A stretch of 64,000 bases of DNA from an uncultured Clostridia bacterium (GCA_937876375.1 CALEHY010000009.1:124001-188000); one strand, 5' to 3'. Positions 22,510-30,980 are shown, counted from the first letter of the stretch. Notes: generated by a model not told the origin, from the sequence alone. Translations and numbers: made by a program.

Positions 22510-22742
22510 TTTCTCGTTTTTCGAGAATTGCTAGAACAAAAAATATTAGCCAATACGGCTAATGGCTCACCAGTCGCTCGTGACATTTCGACTGCATCAT
22601 TCAGTTTAGGCATCTGCCCGTACTTGATTCGGCTAAACTTTTTATCATTCCAAGCAGGGTTAATCGTCTGCAAGGCTCTTACGAACTCTATGTCGTTGTC
22701 ATAGTGTCGAAAGATAAATCCCTCAAAATCCTTATTTAGCAT
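22506..22742 (-). CDS. Cro-like HTH protein, first gene of the leftward early operon
   Basis: 78 residues. The helices FVRALQTINPAWNDKKFSRIKYGQMPKLNDAVEMSRATGEPLAVLANIF form a small HTH resembling DUF739/Cro-like phage regulators. It is preceded by AAAGGAAAAGGA. Perfect operator palindromes lie just upstream of its start (22758) and at its own 3' end (22511). It may be the lytic switch protein that opposes the repressor at 23206. Confidence 0.6.
   Translation of the reverse strand: MLNKDFEGFIFRHYDNDIEFVRALQTINPAWNDKKFSRIKYGQMPKLNDAVEMSRATGEPLAVLANIFCSSNSRKTRK
22511..22527. promoter_or_regulatory. Immunity operator copy at the 3' end of the Cro-like gene
   Basis: TTCTCG-TTTTT-CGAGAA, a perfect inverted repeat with a 5-nt centre, the same as the copy at 22758. 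Confidence 0.65.
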
Positions 22743-22757
22743 TTCCTTTTCCTTTCT

Positions 22758-22778
22758 AATTCTCGTTTTTCGAGAATT
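22758..22778. promoter_or_regulatory. Immunity operator in front of the leftward early genes
   Basis: AATTCTCG-TTTTT-CGAGAATT, 8-bp perfect arms. It lies 16 nt before the ATG at 22742 and would control leftward expression. Confidence 0.75.
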
Positions 22779-22791
22779 GTAGTGTAAAATA

Positions 22792-22822
22792 TATAAAGGT
22801 GCGATAAAACAACACCTTTATA
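22792..22822 (-). terminator. Hairpin after the 22824 gene
   Basis: TATAAAGGTG (22792-22801) pairs with CACCTTTATA (22813-22822). Read leftward it is followed by TATTTTAC. Probably stops the 22824-23111 transcript, or attenuates it before the early operon. Confidence 0.55.
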
Positions 22823-22823
22823 A

Positions 22824-23111
22824 CTAATTAAAATATAGGTCGTATTGCTCAAACAAGATATATTCACCCTTGCGTAGCAATATACAAATCACATCTGTTC
22901 GGTAGACTGCTTCATTACGACTACTACACTGATATGAATATACTGCTCTGTAATCGAACACCTCGCCTCGCCTGCTCGACCTAAAAACTAATATTTCATA
23001 CTTATTTCTATCGTACTGTACTGTCTGTACTACGAATGTTCTTTTGTCTGGACTGGTGACTTTGTTATAGAGTTTCCACCTATCCCCTTGCAATCTTGAT
23101 AAGTTTGTCAT
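22824..23111 (-). CDS. Hypothetical prophage protein
   Basis: 95 residues, basic and beta-rich, with many aromatic residues (YDRNKYEILVFRSSRRGEVFDYRAVYSYQC). It sits leftward next to the repressor promoter and ends at a terminator. It may be a lysogeny-related protein. No family recognised. Confidence 0.5.
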   Translation of the reverse strand: MTNLSRLQGDRWKLYNKVTSPDKRTFVVQTVQYDRNKYEILVFRSSRRGEVFDYRAVYSYQCSSRNEAVYRTDVICILLRKGEYILFEQYDLYFN

Positions 23112-23138
23112 AATATTGTAACCACTTTTCGAGAATTT

Positions 23139-23170
23139 CTCTTGATTTTCGAGAGAACATATATTATAAT
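23139..23170 (+). promoter_or_regulatory. Repressor promoter with overlapping operator
   Basis: TTGATT (23142-23147), 17-nt spacer and TATAAT (23165-23170). The operator CTCTTG-ATTTT-CGAGAG (23139-23155) covers the -35 box. A further half-site CGAGAATT lies at 23130-23137. This predicts autoregulation of the repressor. Confidence 0.75.
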
Positions 23171-23205
23171 GTAATCATCAAATATAAGAAAAGGAGGGGT
23201 TCGTA

Positions 23206-23520
23206 ATGACATCTGGTGACAAAATCAAAAGGTTGAGATTTAGACTAGGTCTTTCACAGTCGCAATTTGGAGACCAAATCAATTCATCATACCAAACAGT
23301 ATCTCGTTGGGAAAGAGGTGAAAATGTGCCATTTCATAAGCAAATTGCAATTATGAAAAAATTTGGCGTTCCACAAGAAGATGTACTCGACGATGATGCT
23401 CTGCAAAGTCTTAATGATAATCAAGAAGTTATAGACAGAATCAAAAGTGACTATAATAAACTTGACGATGAGAGCAAGAAAAAAGTCGTTGCCTTAATCT
23501 TGGGATTTATCAACGAGTAA
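23206..23520 (+). CDS. XRE-family phage repressor (CI-like)
   Basis: 104 residues from an ATG behind AAAAGGAGG. The N-terminal HTH is clear (IKRLRFRLGLSQSQFGDQINSSYQTVSRWERGENVP). The remainder is a short helical dimerisation tail. It lacks a LexA-type peptidase domain, so induction must use another route than RecA-stimulated self-cleavage. TTCTCG-N5-CGAGAA operators on both sides point to it as their binder. Confidence 0.85.
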   Translation: MTSGDKIKRLRFRLGLSQSQFGDQINSSYQTVSRWERGENVPFHKQIAIMKKFGVPQEDVLDDDALQSLNDNQEVIDRIKSDYNKLDDESKKKVVALILGFINE

Positions 23521-23607
23521 TGTCTGTATTAAATTATCAACCTGTTCTAACTGCCCTTTGTCAAGTTGGGCGAGTATAATATTTACATTATCTGGGGTTA
23601 TTTCCAC
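23494..23607 (-). CDS. 37-residue protein antisense to the repressor end (putative)
   Basis: A GTG at 23607 lies 9 nt after AAAAGGAGGGG. The product begins VEITPDNVNIILAQLDKGQL and continues as a helix to residue 37. It overlaps the last 27 nt of the repressor gene in antisense. The strong ribosome site is the only support. Confidence 0.35.
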   Translation of the reverse strand: MEITPDNVNIILAQLDKGQLEQVDNLIQTLLVDKSQD

Positions 23608-23650
23608 AGTGTCGCCCCTCCTTTTATGGGTTTGTGTTTTAATGATAACA

Positions 23651-23663
23651 CTCGAATAACGAG
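23651..23663. promoter_or_regulatory. Operator-like CTCG-AATAA-CGAG before the second XRE gene
   Basis: It has the same arm sequence and 5-nt spacing as the immunity operators at 22511 and 22758. It is 58 nt upstream of the gene at 23721. Confidence 0.5.
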
Positions 23664-23720
23664 ACAACAAGGAATTAGGTTGCTGAATGAAAATAAAAAT
23701 AGGAATTTGGAGGTATTAGT

Positions 23721-24035
23721 GTGACTAATATAGCAGAGACCTTGGCAGAGTCATTAGTCTCTTTAATGACTGCTCAAAAGGTCACGAGTGAAAAATTAAG
23801 CGAGTTATCTGGGATATCAGTTCGTACCATCGGTAAACTACGCAACGCAAAAGTAAAAGACCCGTCATTGTCTACTGTAATCGCTTTATGCGATGTTTTA
23901 CATTGTAGCCTTGACGAGGTATTAAATCGTACTGTATGTGATATTGACGAGTCTATGATGCTTAAATATCATACCTTGCCTAAAAGAGATAAGAAAATCG
24001 TTGATGCAGTATTGAGTGACAAAAAGGGGGAGTAA
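23721..24035 (+). CDS. XRE-family regulator next to the integrase
   Basis: 104 residues from a GTG behind TTTGGAGG. The HTH is KVTSEKLSELSGISVRTIGKLRNAKVKDPSLSTVIALCDVLHCSLDEVL in sequence. It is followed by a short helical tail. It lies 3 nt before the integrase gene, so the two are probably co-transcribed. It may tune integration or excision. Confidence 0.8.
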   Translation: MTNIAETLAESLVSLMTAQKVTSEKLSELSGISVRTIGKLRNAKVKDPSLSTVIALCDVLHCSLDEVLNRTVCDIDESMMLKYHTLPKRDKKIVDAVLSDKKGE

Positions 24036-24038
24036 ATA

Positions 24039-25454
24039 ATGGCTAATATTACACCTCGAAAAAACAAAGACGGCATCATCACCTCTTACACTATTAGAGT
24101 TAGCAGAGGTCGTGATGCCAACGGCAAACGACTAAAGGATTTCACTCGCTCGTACCCAGATAAAAAGCGAGGCGAGTCTATTCCTAGTGGATGGTCACAA
24201 AAGAAAATAGAAAAAGAGGTTGAGCGTATTGCAACGCTCTTTGAGGAAGAATGTCGTAAGGGTACAGTGTCGATAGAAAAGGTCACATTCGATGAATATG
24301 CTCGAAAATACATTCGTACCAAAAGTGTTACAGGCAAGCATAAAAATAACACATCGACAAATTACGAATACTACTTGACTCGCATTAACGATGTGTCATT
24401 AAATGGATTTGGTTATATGTTGATTGGTGATATTAAATCCTCTCACTTAACCACATTTTACACCACATTGTTAGAAAAAGCAGTTAATCAAAACAACGGG
24501 AAAGGTTTATCGCCAAGCACAGTGCATCATTATCACAGTTTTATTAGTGCAGTAATGTCATTTGCTTGCCGTGAGGATGCAATTCAAATAAACCCTTGTG
24601 ATAAGGCAGAACGAATTGAGCAAAAGAAAAAAGAGGCAAGCGTAATTAGTGAGGAAAACTTGCCAATCGTAATAAAGTGCATGGAAACATACGATTTAAG
24701 GATGAGAATTATATTTTATATAATGCTTACTACGGGTGTTCGTGTTGGTGAAGCACTAGGCGTAAAATATTGTGATATTAATTTTGAAAATGGTATAACA
24801 CATATTTCAAACAATGTACAGTATTCTAAAAGTTATAAGACAGGAAAATATGAATTGTATATTGAGACCCTTAAAAATGGTGAAGATAAAGATGTCATTT
24901 TTCCACCTTATTTACTCTCATTAATAAAAGAAAAAGCCAAGCAAGAAAAATTGCTTAACTTAAATAGCGACTATTTTGTTTGTCATAAGGATGACGATGT
25001 AAGTACACCTATATACCCTAGCACAGTTCGTAAAGCATTAAGACGATATGACAAGAGAGGTATAGTAACACAAACTGTCAGTATCGAATACTTTGACCAT
25101 AGAAGCAAACAAACCAAAGTAATCGAATACCAACAGAATGAGCCAATACATTTTGTAAGATTAGTTGACGACCAAAAATACAAAATACAAATTGGTGGAG
25201 TTGAAGATAACAACTATTGTTATCTTGATAAAAAATATGTAAAGACTGTACCAGAGGAATTAAAACCTCATAAATTTAGACACACATGTGCATCAGTTTT
25301 GTTTTTTCAAAATCTTGATGTTGTTACAGTATCAAAGTTATTAGGTCACAAACAAGTATCAACTACAATGAATGTTTATGCACACATAATCAAAAAAGTT
25401 GACGAAAGACCTGCACAAATCTTTGATAATATGCTCAAACAAAATACTGTATAA
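24039..25454 (+). CDS. int: Tyrosine integrase of the prophage
   Basis: 471 residues, longer than the usual 370-400. The N-terminal arm-binding domain, a SAM-like core-binding domain (about 75-195) and the catalytic domain are visible. Catalytic residues are Arg235 (TTGVRVGEALG), His411/Arg414 (HKFRH), His437 (LLGHKQ) and Tyr447. An extra block at about 338-408, with beta-rich sequence, sits between the box I region and HKFRH. The enzyme integrates the phage next to the tRNA genes 145 nt downstream. Confidence 0.95.
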   Translation: MANITPRKNKDGIITSYTIRVSRGRDANGKRLKDFTRSYPDKKRGESIPSGWSQKKIEKEVERIATLFEEECRKGTVSIEKVTFDEYARKYIRTKSVTGKHKNNTSTNYEYYLTRINDVSLNGFGYMLIGDIKSSHLTTFYTTLLEKAVNQNNGKGLSPSTVHHYHSFISAVMSFACREDAIQINPCDKAERIEQKKKEASVISEENLPIVIKCMETYDLRMRIIFYIMLTTGVRVGEALGVKYCDINFENGITHISNNVQYSKSYKTGKYELYIETLKNGEDKDVIFPPYLLSLIKEKAKQEKLLNLNSDYFVCHKDDDVSTPIYPSTVRKALRRYDKRGIVTQTVSIEYFDHRSKQTKVIEYQQNEPIHFVRLVDDQKYKIQIGGVEDNNYCYLDKKYVKTVPEELKPHKFRHTCASVLFFQNLDVVTVSKLLGHKQVSTTMNVYAHIIKKVDERPAQIFDNMLKQNTV

Positions 25455-25463
25455 TATAATATT

Positions 25464-25495
25464 GAGGTCACACAAAAAGTGACCTCTTTATTTAT
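25464..25495 (+). terminator. Terminator of the integrase transcript
   Basis: GAGGTCAC (25464-25471) pairs with GTGACCTC (25479-25486), followed by TTTATTTATTT. Confidence 0.85.
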
Positions 25496-25559
25496 TTGTC
25501 ACACAAATGTCACACAAAACTGTTTTTATTGAAATCTTGCAAGCGACATTTAGTAAGGA

Positions 25560-25592
25560 AATACGCCCCAAACCCAGTGTTTGAGGCGTATT
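25560..25592 (-). terminator. Hairpin after the tRNA operon
   Basis: AATACGCC and CAAAC arms (25560-25573) pair with GTTTG and GGCGTATT (25579-25592). Read leftward it ends the tRNA transcript; the T-run is weak (TTTCCTT). It lies in the interval where the right prophage attachment site should be. Confidence 0.6.
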
Positions 25593-25597
25593 CGCTT

Positions 25598-25673
25598 TGG
25601 TGGCTCATCCGGGAATCGAACCCGGGACACCTTGATTAAAAGTCAAGTGCTCTGCCATCTGAGCTAATGAACC
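25598..25673 (-). tRNA. tRNA-Lys (TTT)
   Basis: Cloverleaf with a TTT anticodon (stem-loop TTGACTTTTAATCAA). The T-arm is GGGTTCGATTCCC and CCA is encoded. It is the last gene of a five-tRNA run and lies 143 nt from the integrase stop, so its 3' end is the best candidate attB for the prophage. Confidence 0.95.
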
Positions 25674-25700
25674 ATTTGCTACAACATAATGGTGTAGCTT

Positions 25701-25775
25701 TGGCTGGGGTGGCGGGATTCGAACCCACGCATAGCGGAGTCAAAGTCCGGTGCCTTACCGCTTGGCTACACCCCA
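25701..25775 (-). tRNA. tRNA-Gln (TTG)
   Basis: Begins TGGGGTGTAGCCAAG, has anticodon TTG in the loop ACTTTGA, a T-arm GGGTTCGAATCCC and encoded CCA. Confidence 0.95.
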
Positions 25776-25801
25776 ATATTTGATGTGCCGAATAAAAAAA
25801 G

Positions 25802-25879
25802 TGGGGTGGGATATCAGATTCGAACTGATGACCTCCAGTGCCACAAACTGGCGCCCTAACCAACTAGGCCAATCCCACC
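25802..25879 (-). tRNA. tRNA-His (GTG)
   Basis: Anticodon GTG in the loop TTGTGGC. The extra 5' G (-1) opposite C73 is present, diagnostic of tRNA-His. CCA is encoded. Confidence 0.95.
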
Positions 25880-25886
25880 ATACTTT

Positions 25887-25963
<77 letters not shown>

Positions 25964-25973
25964 ATATTTATAT

Positions 25974-26047
25974 TGGAGCGGGTGATGGGAATCGAACCCA
26001 CGCGACCAGCTTGGAAGGCTGGGATTCTACCATTGAACTACACCCGC
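25974..26047 (-). tRNA. tRNA-Gly (TCC)
   Basis: Anticodon TCC in the loop CTTCCAA. Acceptor GCGGGTG pairs with CACCCGC, and CCA is encoded. First gene of the tRNA run after the promoter. Confidence 0.95.
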
Positions 26048-26054
26048 ATGTCAC

Positions 26055-26093
26055 GACGCACATTATTATATCTAATGTGCGTCGAATTGTCAA
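26055..26093 (-). promoter_or_regulatory. tRNA operon promoter inside an 11-bp inverted repeat
   Basis: Reading leftward: TTGACA (26093-26088), 17-nt spacer and TATAAT (26070-26065). The arms GACGCACATTA (26055-26065) and TAATGTGCGTC (26073-26083) flank the -10 box. The repeat half-site ACGCACA is shared with the prophage operators at 6620 and 9103. The arms could also form an RNA hairpin at the end of the clpE transcript. Confidence 0.8.
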
Positions 26094-26100
26094 TACCTTT

Positions 26101-28404
26101 TTAATTAATTTTAATTGTAATTTCATCACCTGATGACAAAGCAAACGATTTGATATCCTCGTCTTGATTGAAAACAATAGCATTAGCTAGTTTTTCCTCA
26201 ACCTCTCGGCGAACAGCATCACGAAGACCTCTAGCATTTTTCTTTGAGCCGTACGCCATTTTTGCCAAAAATACTGGAACAGACTCATCATAGGTAAGAT
26301 CTATTCCCTTATCCTTTAGGCTAGGAACAAGCACGTCAAGCATAAGCTTTGCAATTAGAGTGAAATTGTCAAATGTCAGCTGGTTGAATATTACAATCTC
26401 ATCAATTCTGCCAAGGAATTCTGGACGCAAAAATCTTTCCAATGCTTTCATAGTAACCTCTTTGGTGATATCACCTGCTGATTTGCCAAAGCCCATTGTA
26501 TTCTGGTCAGTTGAGCCAGCATTAGAGGTCATTATAATAACCGTATTTTCAAAATTAACTACTCTACCCTGTGCATCAGTAATTCTACCCTCATCAAGAA
26601 TTTGGAGAAGAATATTCAACACGTCCTTATGAGCCTTTTCAATCTCGTCAAATAGGATAACACTATATGGCTTGCGACGAACTTTTTCGGTAAGCTGACC
26701 AGCGTCATCATATCCAACATATCCTGGAGGTGAACCAATAATACGAGATACGCTGAATTTTTCCATAAATTCACTCATATCAAGTCTAATGAGATTATCT
26801 GGAGAGTCGAACATTGCATCTGCTAATCTCTTAACAAGCTCCGTCTTGCCGACGCCAGTTGGTCCAACAAATATAAATGACTGTGGACGCTTCTTTGGAC
26901 TGATCTGAATTCGTCCACGACGAACTGCATTTGCCACCTTTTCAATAGCGTCATCTTGACCAATAATATTTGCTTTCAACTCATTTTCTAGTGATGCGAG
27001 CTTTTTAATATCGCCCTGTTCAATCTTTGATGCTGGAATACCTGTCCATAAAGAAATAACCTTTGCCAAATCAGACTCTAGCACTTGATTATCCTTTGCC
27101 TTTTCGATAAGGTCTGGTAGCTTTGTATCGATGCTCATAACCTCTCCCTTTAGCTTAGAGATTAGCTCATAGTCAATCTCCTTGTCGCCATCAGGGATGG
27201 ATAGCTTTTCAATATTCTCCTCAAGATTTTGTTTCTTCTCTGTGAGAATTTGGCACTCGCTAATAGCAGGGTTGCGAAGATTAGCACTTGTACAAGCCTC
27301 ATCAAGCAAATCAATAGCTTTATCTGGCAAATATCTATCTGTAACAAAGCGTTCTGACATAGTAACAGCCTTATATACGAGGGTATCACTAATCTCTACC
27401 TTATGATATTCCTCATAATATGACTTTATACCAAGGAGCATTCTATATGCATCGTCAATAGATGGCTCCTCAATCTTAATTGGCTGGAAGCGTCGCTCAA
27501 GAGCAGCATCCTTTTCGATATACTTGCGATACTCGTTAAATGTTGTAGCACCAATAACCTGAATTTCACCACGAGATAGTGCTGGTTTAAGGATATTGGC
27601 AGCATTCATTGTGCCCTCACTATCGCCAGTACCAACAAGATTGTGTACTTCATCAATAAAGAGGATTATATTACCCTCGTGCTTAACCTCATCAACAAGG
27701 CCTTTAATTCTGCCCTCGAACTGACCACGGAACTGTGTGCCAGCAACAAGTGCAGTCAAATCAAGAAGATAAATCTCCTTATCAGCAAGACGAGCTGGTA
27801 CTTGACCCTTTGCAATTCTAATAGCAAGACCCTCAGCGATTGCAGTTTTACCTACACCAGGCTCACCAATCAAGCAAGGATTGTTCTTTGTTCTACGACA
27901 TAGAATTTGGATAGCTCTTTGTATCTCATTTTCTCTACCGATGATATTGTCAATTTTGCCATTCTTTGCTCTATCTGTAAGGTTGTTACAGTAGGTATTT
28001 AGAAATTTTCTAGTCTCATCCTGTGACTTCTTTGGCTTCTTTCTTTTCTTGTCCTTTGGTGAAGAGGAATCATTATCCGTAGCACTGTTCTCTACACCAC
28101 CAAAGATATTAGCAAAAGGCATTGTTTGGGCACCGTCCATATTGTCACCATTGAACATATCACCCAATGAACCAAAATCGAAATCGTCCATATTCTCCAT
28201 AAACTGTGCCATCTGCTGTGATGCTTGTTCAAGCTCCTCATCAGAAATGCCAAGCTTATCAATCATTTGACGAATTGGACCAACATTCAGCTCTTTTGCA
28301 CATTGAATGCAAAGTCCTTCTGGAATGACCTCGTCACCCTCCATTTTTTGTATAAACACGACTGCAGGTCTTTCACCACAGCGTGAACACATTTGTTGTT
28401 TCAT
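26101..28404 (-). CDS. clpE: ClpE-type ATP-dependent protease ATPase subunit
   Basis: 767 residues. An N-terminal zinc finger (Cys6, Cys9, Cys32, Cys35) replaces the Clp-N repeats of ClpC, as in ClpE. D1 Walker A is GEPGVGKT at 180-187 and D2 Walker A is GPTGVGKT at 514-521, with DE boxes after each. A coiled-coil linker lies near residues 385-445. It unfolds proteins and feeds them to ClpP. It is the last gene of the leftward housekeeping cluster. A second Hsp100 (clpC) lies 17 kb away. Confidence 0.92.
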   Translation of the reverse strand: MKQQMCSRCGERPAVVFIQKMEGDEVIPEGLCIQCAKELNVGPIRQMIDKLGISDEELEQASQQMAQFMENMDDFDFGSLGDMFNGDNMDGAQTMPFANIFGGVENSATDNDSSSPKDKKRKKPKKSQDETRKFLNTYCNNLTDRAKNGKIDNIIGRENEIQRAIQILCRRTKNNPCLIGEPGVGKTAIAEGLAIRIAKGQVPARLADKEIYLLDLTALVAGTQFRGQFEGRIKGLVDEVKHEGNIILFIDEVHNLVGTGDSEGTMNAANILKPALSRGEIQVIGATTFNEYRKYIEKDAALERRFQPIKIEEPSIDDAYRMLLGIKSYYEEYHKVEISDTLVYKAVTMSERFVTDRYLPDKAIDLLDEACTSANLRNPAISECQILTEKKQNLEENIEKLSIPDGDKEIDYELISKLKGEVMSIDTKLPDLIEKAKDNQVLESDLAKVISLWTGIPASKIEQGDIKKLASLENELKANIIGQDDAIEKVANAVRRGRIQISPKKRPQSFIFVGPTGVGKTELVKRLADAMFDSPDNLIRLDMSEFMEKFSVSRIIGSPPGYVGYDDAGQLTEKVRRKPYSVILFDEIEKAHKDVLNILLQILDEGRITDAQGRVVNFENTVIIMTSNAGSTDQNTMGFGKSAGDITKEVTMKALERFLRPEFLGRIDEIVIFNQLTFDNFTLIAKLMLDVLVPSLKDKGIDLTYDESVPVFLAKMAYGSKKNARGLRDAVRREVEEKLANAIVFNQDEDIKSFALSSGDEITIKIN

Positions 28405-28425
28405 ATAAATGTGTGCTCCTTAAAA

Positions 28426-29067
28426 TTAGTCTTTATCAATGTCAGCATTAGCCTTGTTTTCCTTTAGCTGACGAAGGAATCCTGGCATATAACCAAATAG
28501 TGATACAAATGCTAGGCAAGCAGAGATAATAACCATTACCAATATAACTGGGTCTGGTAGAGCATTGAAGAACAAATGTCCAACAAGCGCGCCATTAGGA
28601 CCGATAGCAATAATTGTAATCATAAATACATAGAAAACAACTGTAGCTAGCTTGCCCCAAACCTCTGCAGCAACTGGTCTCATACCCTTTGACAAAAGGA
28701 GTGCACCACCACATACCATAAGTAGCTCCTTAAAAATGAACAAGAAGAACAAGTACTTAAGTGGACCTTGCATAGACCAGAACTTAACAATTAAAATGAT
28801 TACAATAGCGATTTGTGATAGCTTGTCAGCGATTGGGTCAAGGATTTTACCAAGATTAGATACCATATTGTACTTTCTTGCAATCTTGCCATCAAAAACG
28901 TCAGTAAGTGCTGCTACTATCATTGTAACAAATGCTGCTATGTAATATTCCTTAATAAACAAAGCAGAAAAAACTGGAATAAGTGCTATACGAATAAAGC
29001 ACAACCAATTAGGAATAGTGTTCCAATTTGTGAACAAATCCTTTACATTCTCATTAAACTTACTCAT
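28426..29067 (-). CDS. pgsA: CDP-diacylglycerol-glycerol-3-phosphate 3-phosphatidyltransferase
   Basis: 213 residues of a multi-pass membrane protein. The signature D-x2-DG-x2-AR-x8-G-x3-D-x3-D is read in DVFDGKIARKYNMVSNLGKI followed by LDPIAD. It makes phosphatidylglycerol-phosphate from CDP-diacylglycerol and glycerol-3-phosphate in the membrane. It overlaps the CvpA gene by 4 nt and is 21 nt before clpE. Confidence 0.92.
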   Translation of the reverse strand: MSKFNENVKDLFTNWNTIPNWLCFIRIALIPVFSALFIKEYYIAAFVTMIVAALTDVFDGKIARKYNMVSNLGKILDPIADKLSQIAIVIILIVKFWSMQGPLKYLFFLFIFKELLMVCGGALLLSKGMRPVAAEVWGKLATVVFYVFMITIIAIGPNGALVGHLFFNALPDPVILVMVIISACLAFVSLFGYMPGFLRQLKENKANADIDKD

Positions 29068-29783
29068 TTCATACCCTCCGTTATAAAGTTAAATGGATTT
29101 ATACTATCTAACACACCTAGCACTCTACTCGTTTCAAGCATTGTGTAAAAGGTGCTCTTTTCATCAAAATACTGTTGCAAAAATGATAATAATGACACAA
29201 CAGCAAGCACTAAAACAGCAGATTTAAGTACTCCAAACGCTGCACCTAGCAAACGGTTAGCACGCTTGGTGACAGGAACGCGTTTGTCCTTCTCCTTACG
29301 GCGTTTGTCGTGCCTTTTAGACGATTTTTGTACCAATCTAATGATAAGGCCTGTCGATACAAAAAAGCCGATAAAAACTAGCAGGAATATCAACACCTTT
29401 GATAATGAAATCAAAATTGGCTCTGCCACAGTGTTGAGTAAATATGTAGAAATATCGTCCCCTTTGGGAACGGTAATATTGTCGAGATTAATCATCCCAT
29501 TTAGAAATTCTGGTATTGACGATTTCGCTTCATTAATATTTTTCAGCGTATTATCTATACCCTTACCCTCGACAATCTTTGTTTGGATATATTCTAATGC
29601 TCTTTGTTTAAGAATCGTGTCATAAAACACTGGAGCAAGACTTTCACTACAAAAAAAGCAGAGCGAAAATCCAAACGCATATCTAATAATATTAACTATG
29701 CTTAAAAGTATGCCTTTTTTGTATCCCAAAAAAGCTGAAATAATAAACAAAGCTAATATTGTAATGTCAATATAATTAATCAA
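29064..29783 (-). CDS. CvpA family membrane protein
   Basis: 239 residues. MINYIDITILALFIISAFLGYKKGI is the typical start of the CvpA (colicin V production) family. Four hydrophobic helices are spread over the protein, with a basic loop (KSSKRHDKRRKEKDKR). The role in Clostridia is not firm; family members are linked to envelope functions. Coupled to pgsA. Confidence 0.8.
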   Translation of the reverse strand: MINYIDITILALFIISAFLGYKKGILLSIVNIIRYAFGFSLCFFCSESLAPVFYDTILKQRALEYIQTKIVEGKGIDNTLKNINEAKSSIPEFLNGMINLDNITVPKGDDISTYLLNTVAEPILISLSKVLIFLLVFIGFFVSTGLIIRLVQKSSKRHDKRRKEKDKRVPVTKRANRLLGAAFGVLKSAVLVLAVVSLLSFLQQYFDEKSTFYTMLETSRVLGVLDSINPFNFITEGMK

Positions 29784-29793
29784 TTATTTCACC

Positions 29794-30972
29794 CTAATTA
29801 ATAACGTCAAGCTGTTGTCCAACCTGAACAAATGTTTTTGATGATAAGGTATCAGCACTATTAATGCTGTCATCACAATTAATAGATGATTTTTCCTTGC
29901 CCTTTGATAAGGAATAGGTAACAATCTTATCAGAGAACAATGCTGTAATTTCACTAGATGATGAAGATATATCCTTTACCCTATTATCAAGCTTAATACT
30001 AGTTTTTACCTTACCATTCTCCTTGACATAGGCAATAGTATTCTCATTTGCACCAGCATAATCAGTATAGTCAATAATCAGCTCATTATTCTTTGTATAA
30101 GTATAGTAAAGCGTATTAATTGTATTCGACTTAAATGTTACCTTTTCTTTCATTTGAGAGGTAATGACTGACACCATATTATCACCAACGACATATAGCG
30201 ATGATGAACCATATCTCATATCAAGAATATTAGTATTGTCATATGTAAAGGTAGCAATATCCTTATCCTTGCCAACATTAATGGTGTGTAGCGTAGTCTT
30301 TAGCACAGCGTTAACAGAATTTACAGTGACATAAGCACATTTCTTACCAGATGAATCGATAGCAACGTCAACAACATATCCGTCTTTAACGTCGAGTTTC
30401 ATTAAAGTCTTAAGGGACTGGTTAATAACAAAAACAGATGATTTTGCATTATCGCTCTGTGTAGCGTAAATAATATTGCCATTTGATGCAACATCAGCTG
30501 TGAGTATTGATTTTGGCATAGACTGTTCAAACTTGTTATCGCTGAATGTATCAAGGCGAAGTCTAGTACCACCCTGGTCAACAAGGCAAATATAGTTGCC
30601 AGAATATGAAATCATAGGGTTAGCATATCCGTGATCATAAGAATATACACGCTCGGCATTGCTAGGATTAATGATAGTTAGTGAACTACTGGTGAGAATA
30701 GATAGCTTATCATTAACATTCTCAATACTAACACCACTAGGTGAGTCAAGCTGTAATGGATAAGCATCGGCATCAGTAGTCATAGATAGTGACACCTTGC
30801 CATTGGAGTCGGTATACTTGTTCTTAATAGCTTTAAAATCAATTTCCGACACTCGCATTGCAAGTAGCAAGGCAATTATCACTCCAAGAGCAGACCATAT
30901 TATTATTTTTGTCTTTTTATCCTTTTTTCTAGCACGCTCTCGACGCGCATTCTCTCTTTCATTAGATGGCAT
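29794..30972 (-). CDS. DUF5711 family membrane-anchored protein
   Basis: 392 residues. A very basic N-terminal tail (RENARRERARKKDKKTK) precedes one transmembrane helix (about 24-42, IIIWSALGVIIALLLAM). An extracytoplasmic domain with many beta strands follows (propeller-like pattern LSILTSSSLTIINPSNAERVYSY and more). This matches DUF5711, seen in Ruminococcus-like bacteria next to cvpA. No function is known. Confidence 0.7.
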   Translation of the reverse strand: MPSNERENARRERARKKDKKTKIIIWSALGVIIALLLAMRVSEIDFKAIKNKYTDSNGKVSLSMTTDADAYPLQLDSPSGVSIENVNDKLSILTSSSLTIINPSNAERVYSYDHGYANPMISYSGNYICLVDQGGTRLRLDTFSDNKFEQSMPKSILTADVASNGNIIYATQSDNAKSSVFVINQSLKTLMKLDVKDGYVVDVAIDSSGKKCAYVTVNSVNAVLKTTLHTINVGKDKDIATFTYDNTNILDMRYGSSSLYVVGDNMVSVITSQMKEKVTFKSNTINTLYYTYTKNNELIIDYTDYAGANENTIAYVKENGKVKTSIKLDNRVKDISSSSSEITALFSDKIVTYSLSKGKEKSSINCDDSINSADTLSSKTFVQVGQQLDVIN

Positions 30973-30980
30973 ATAAACTC

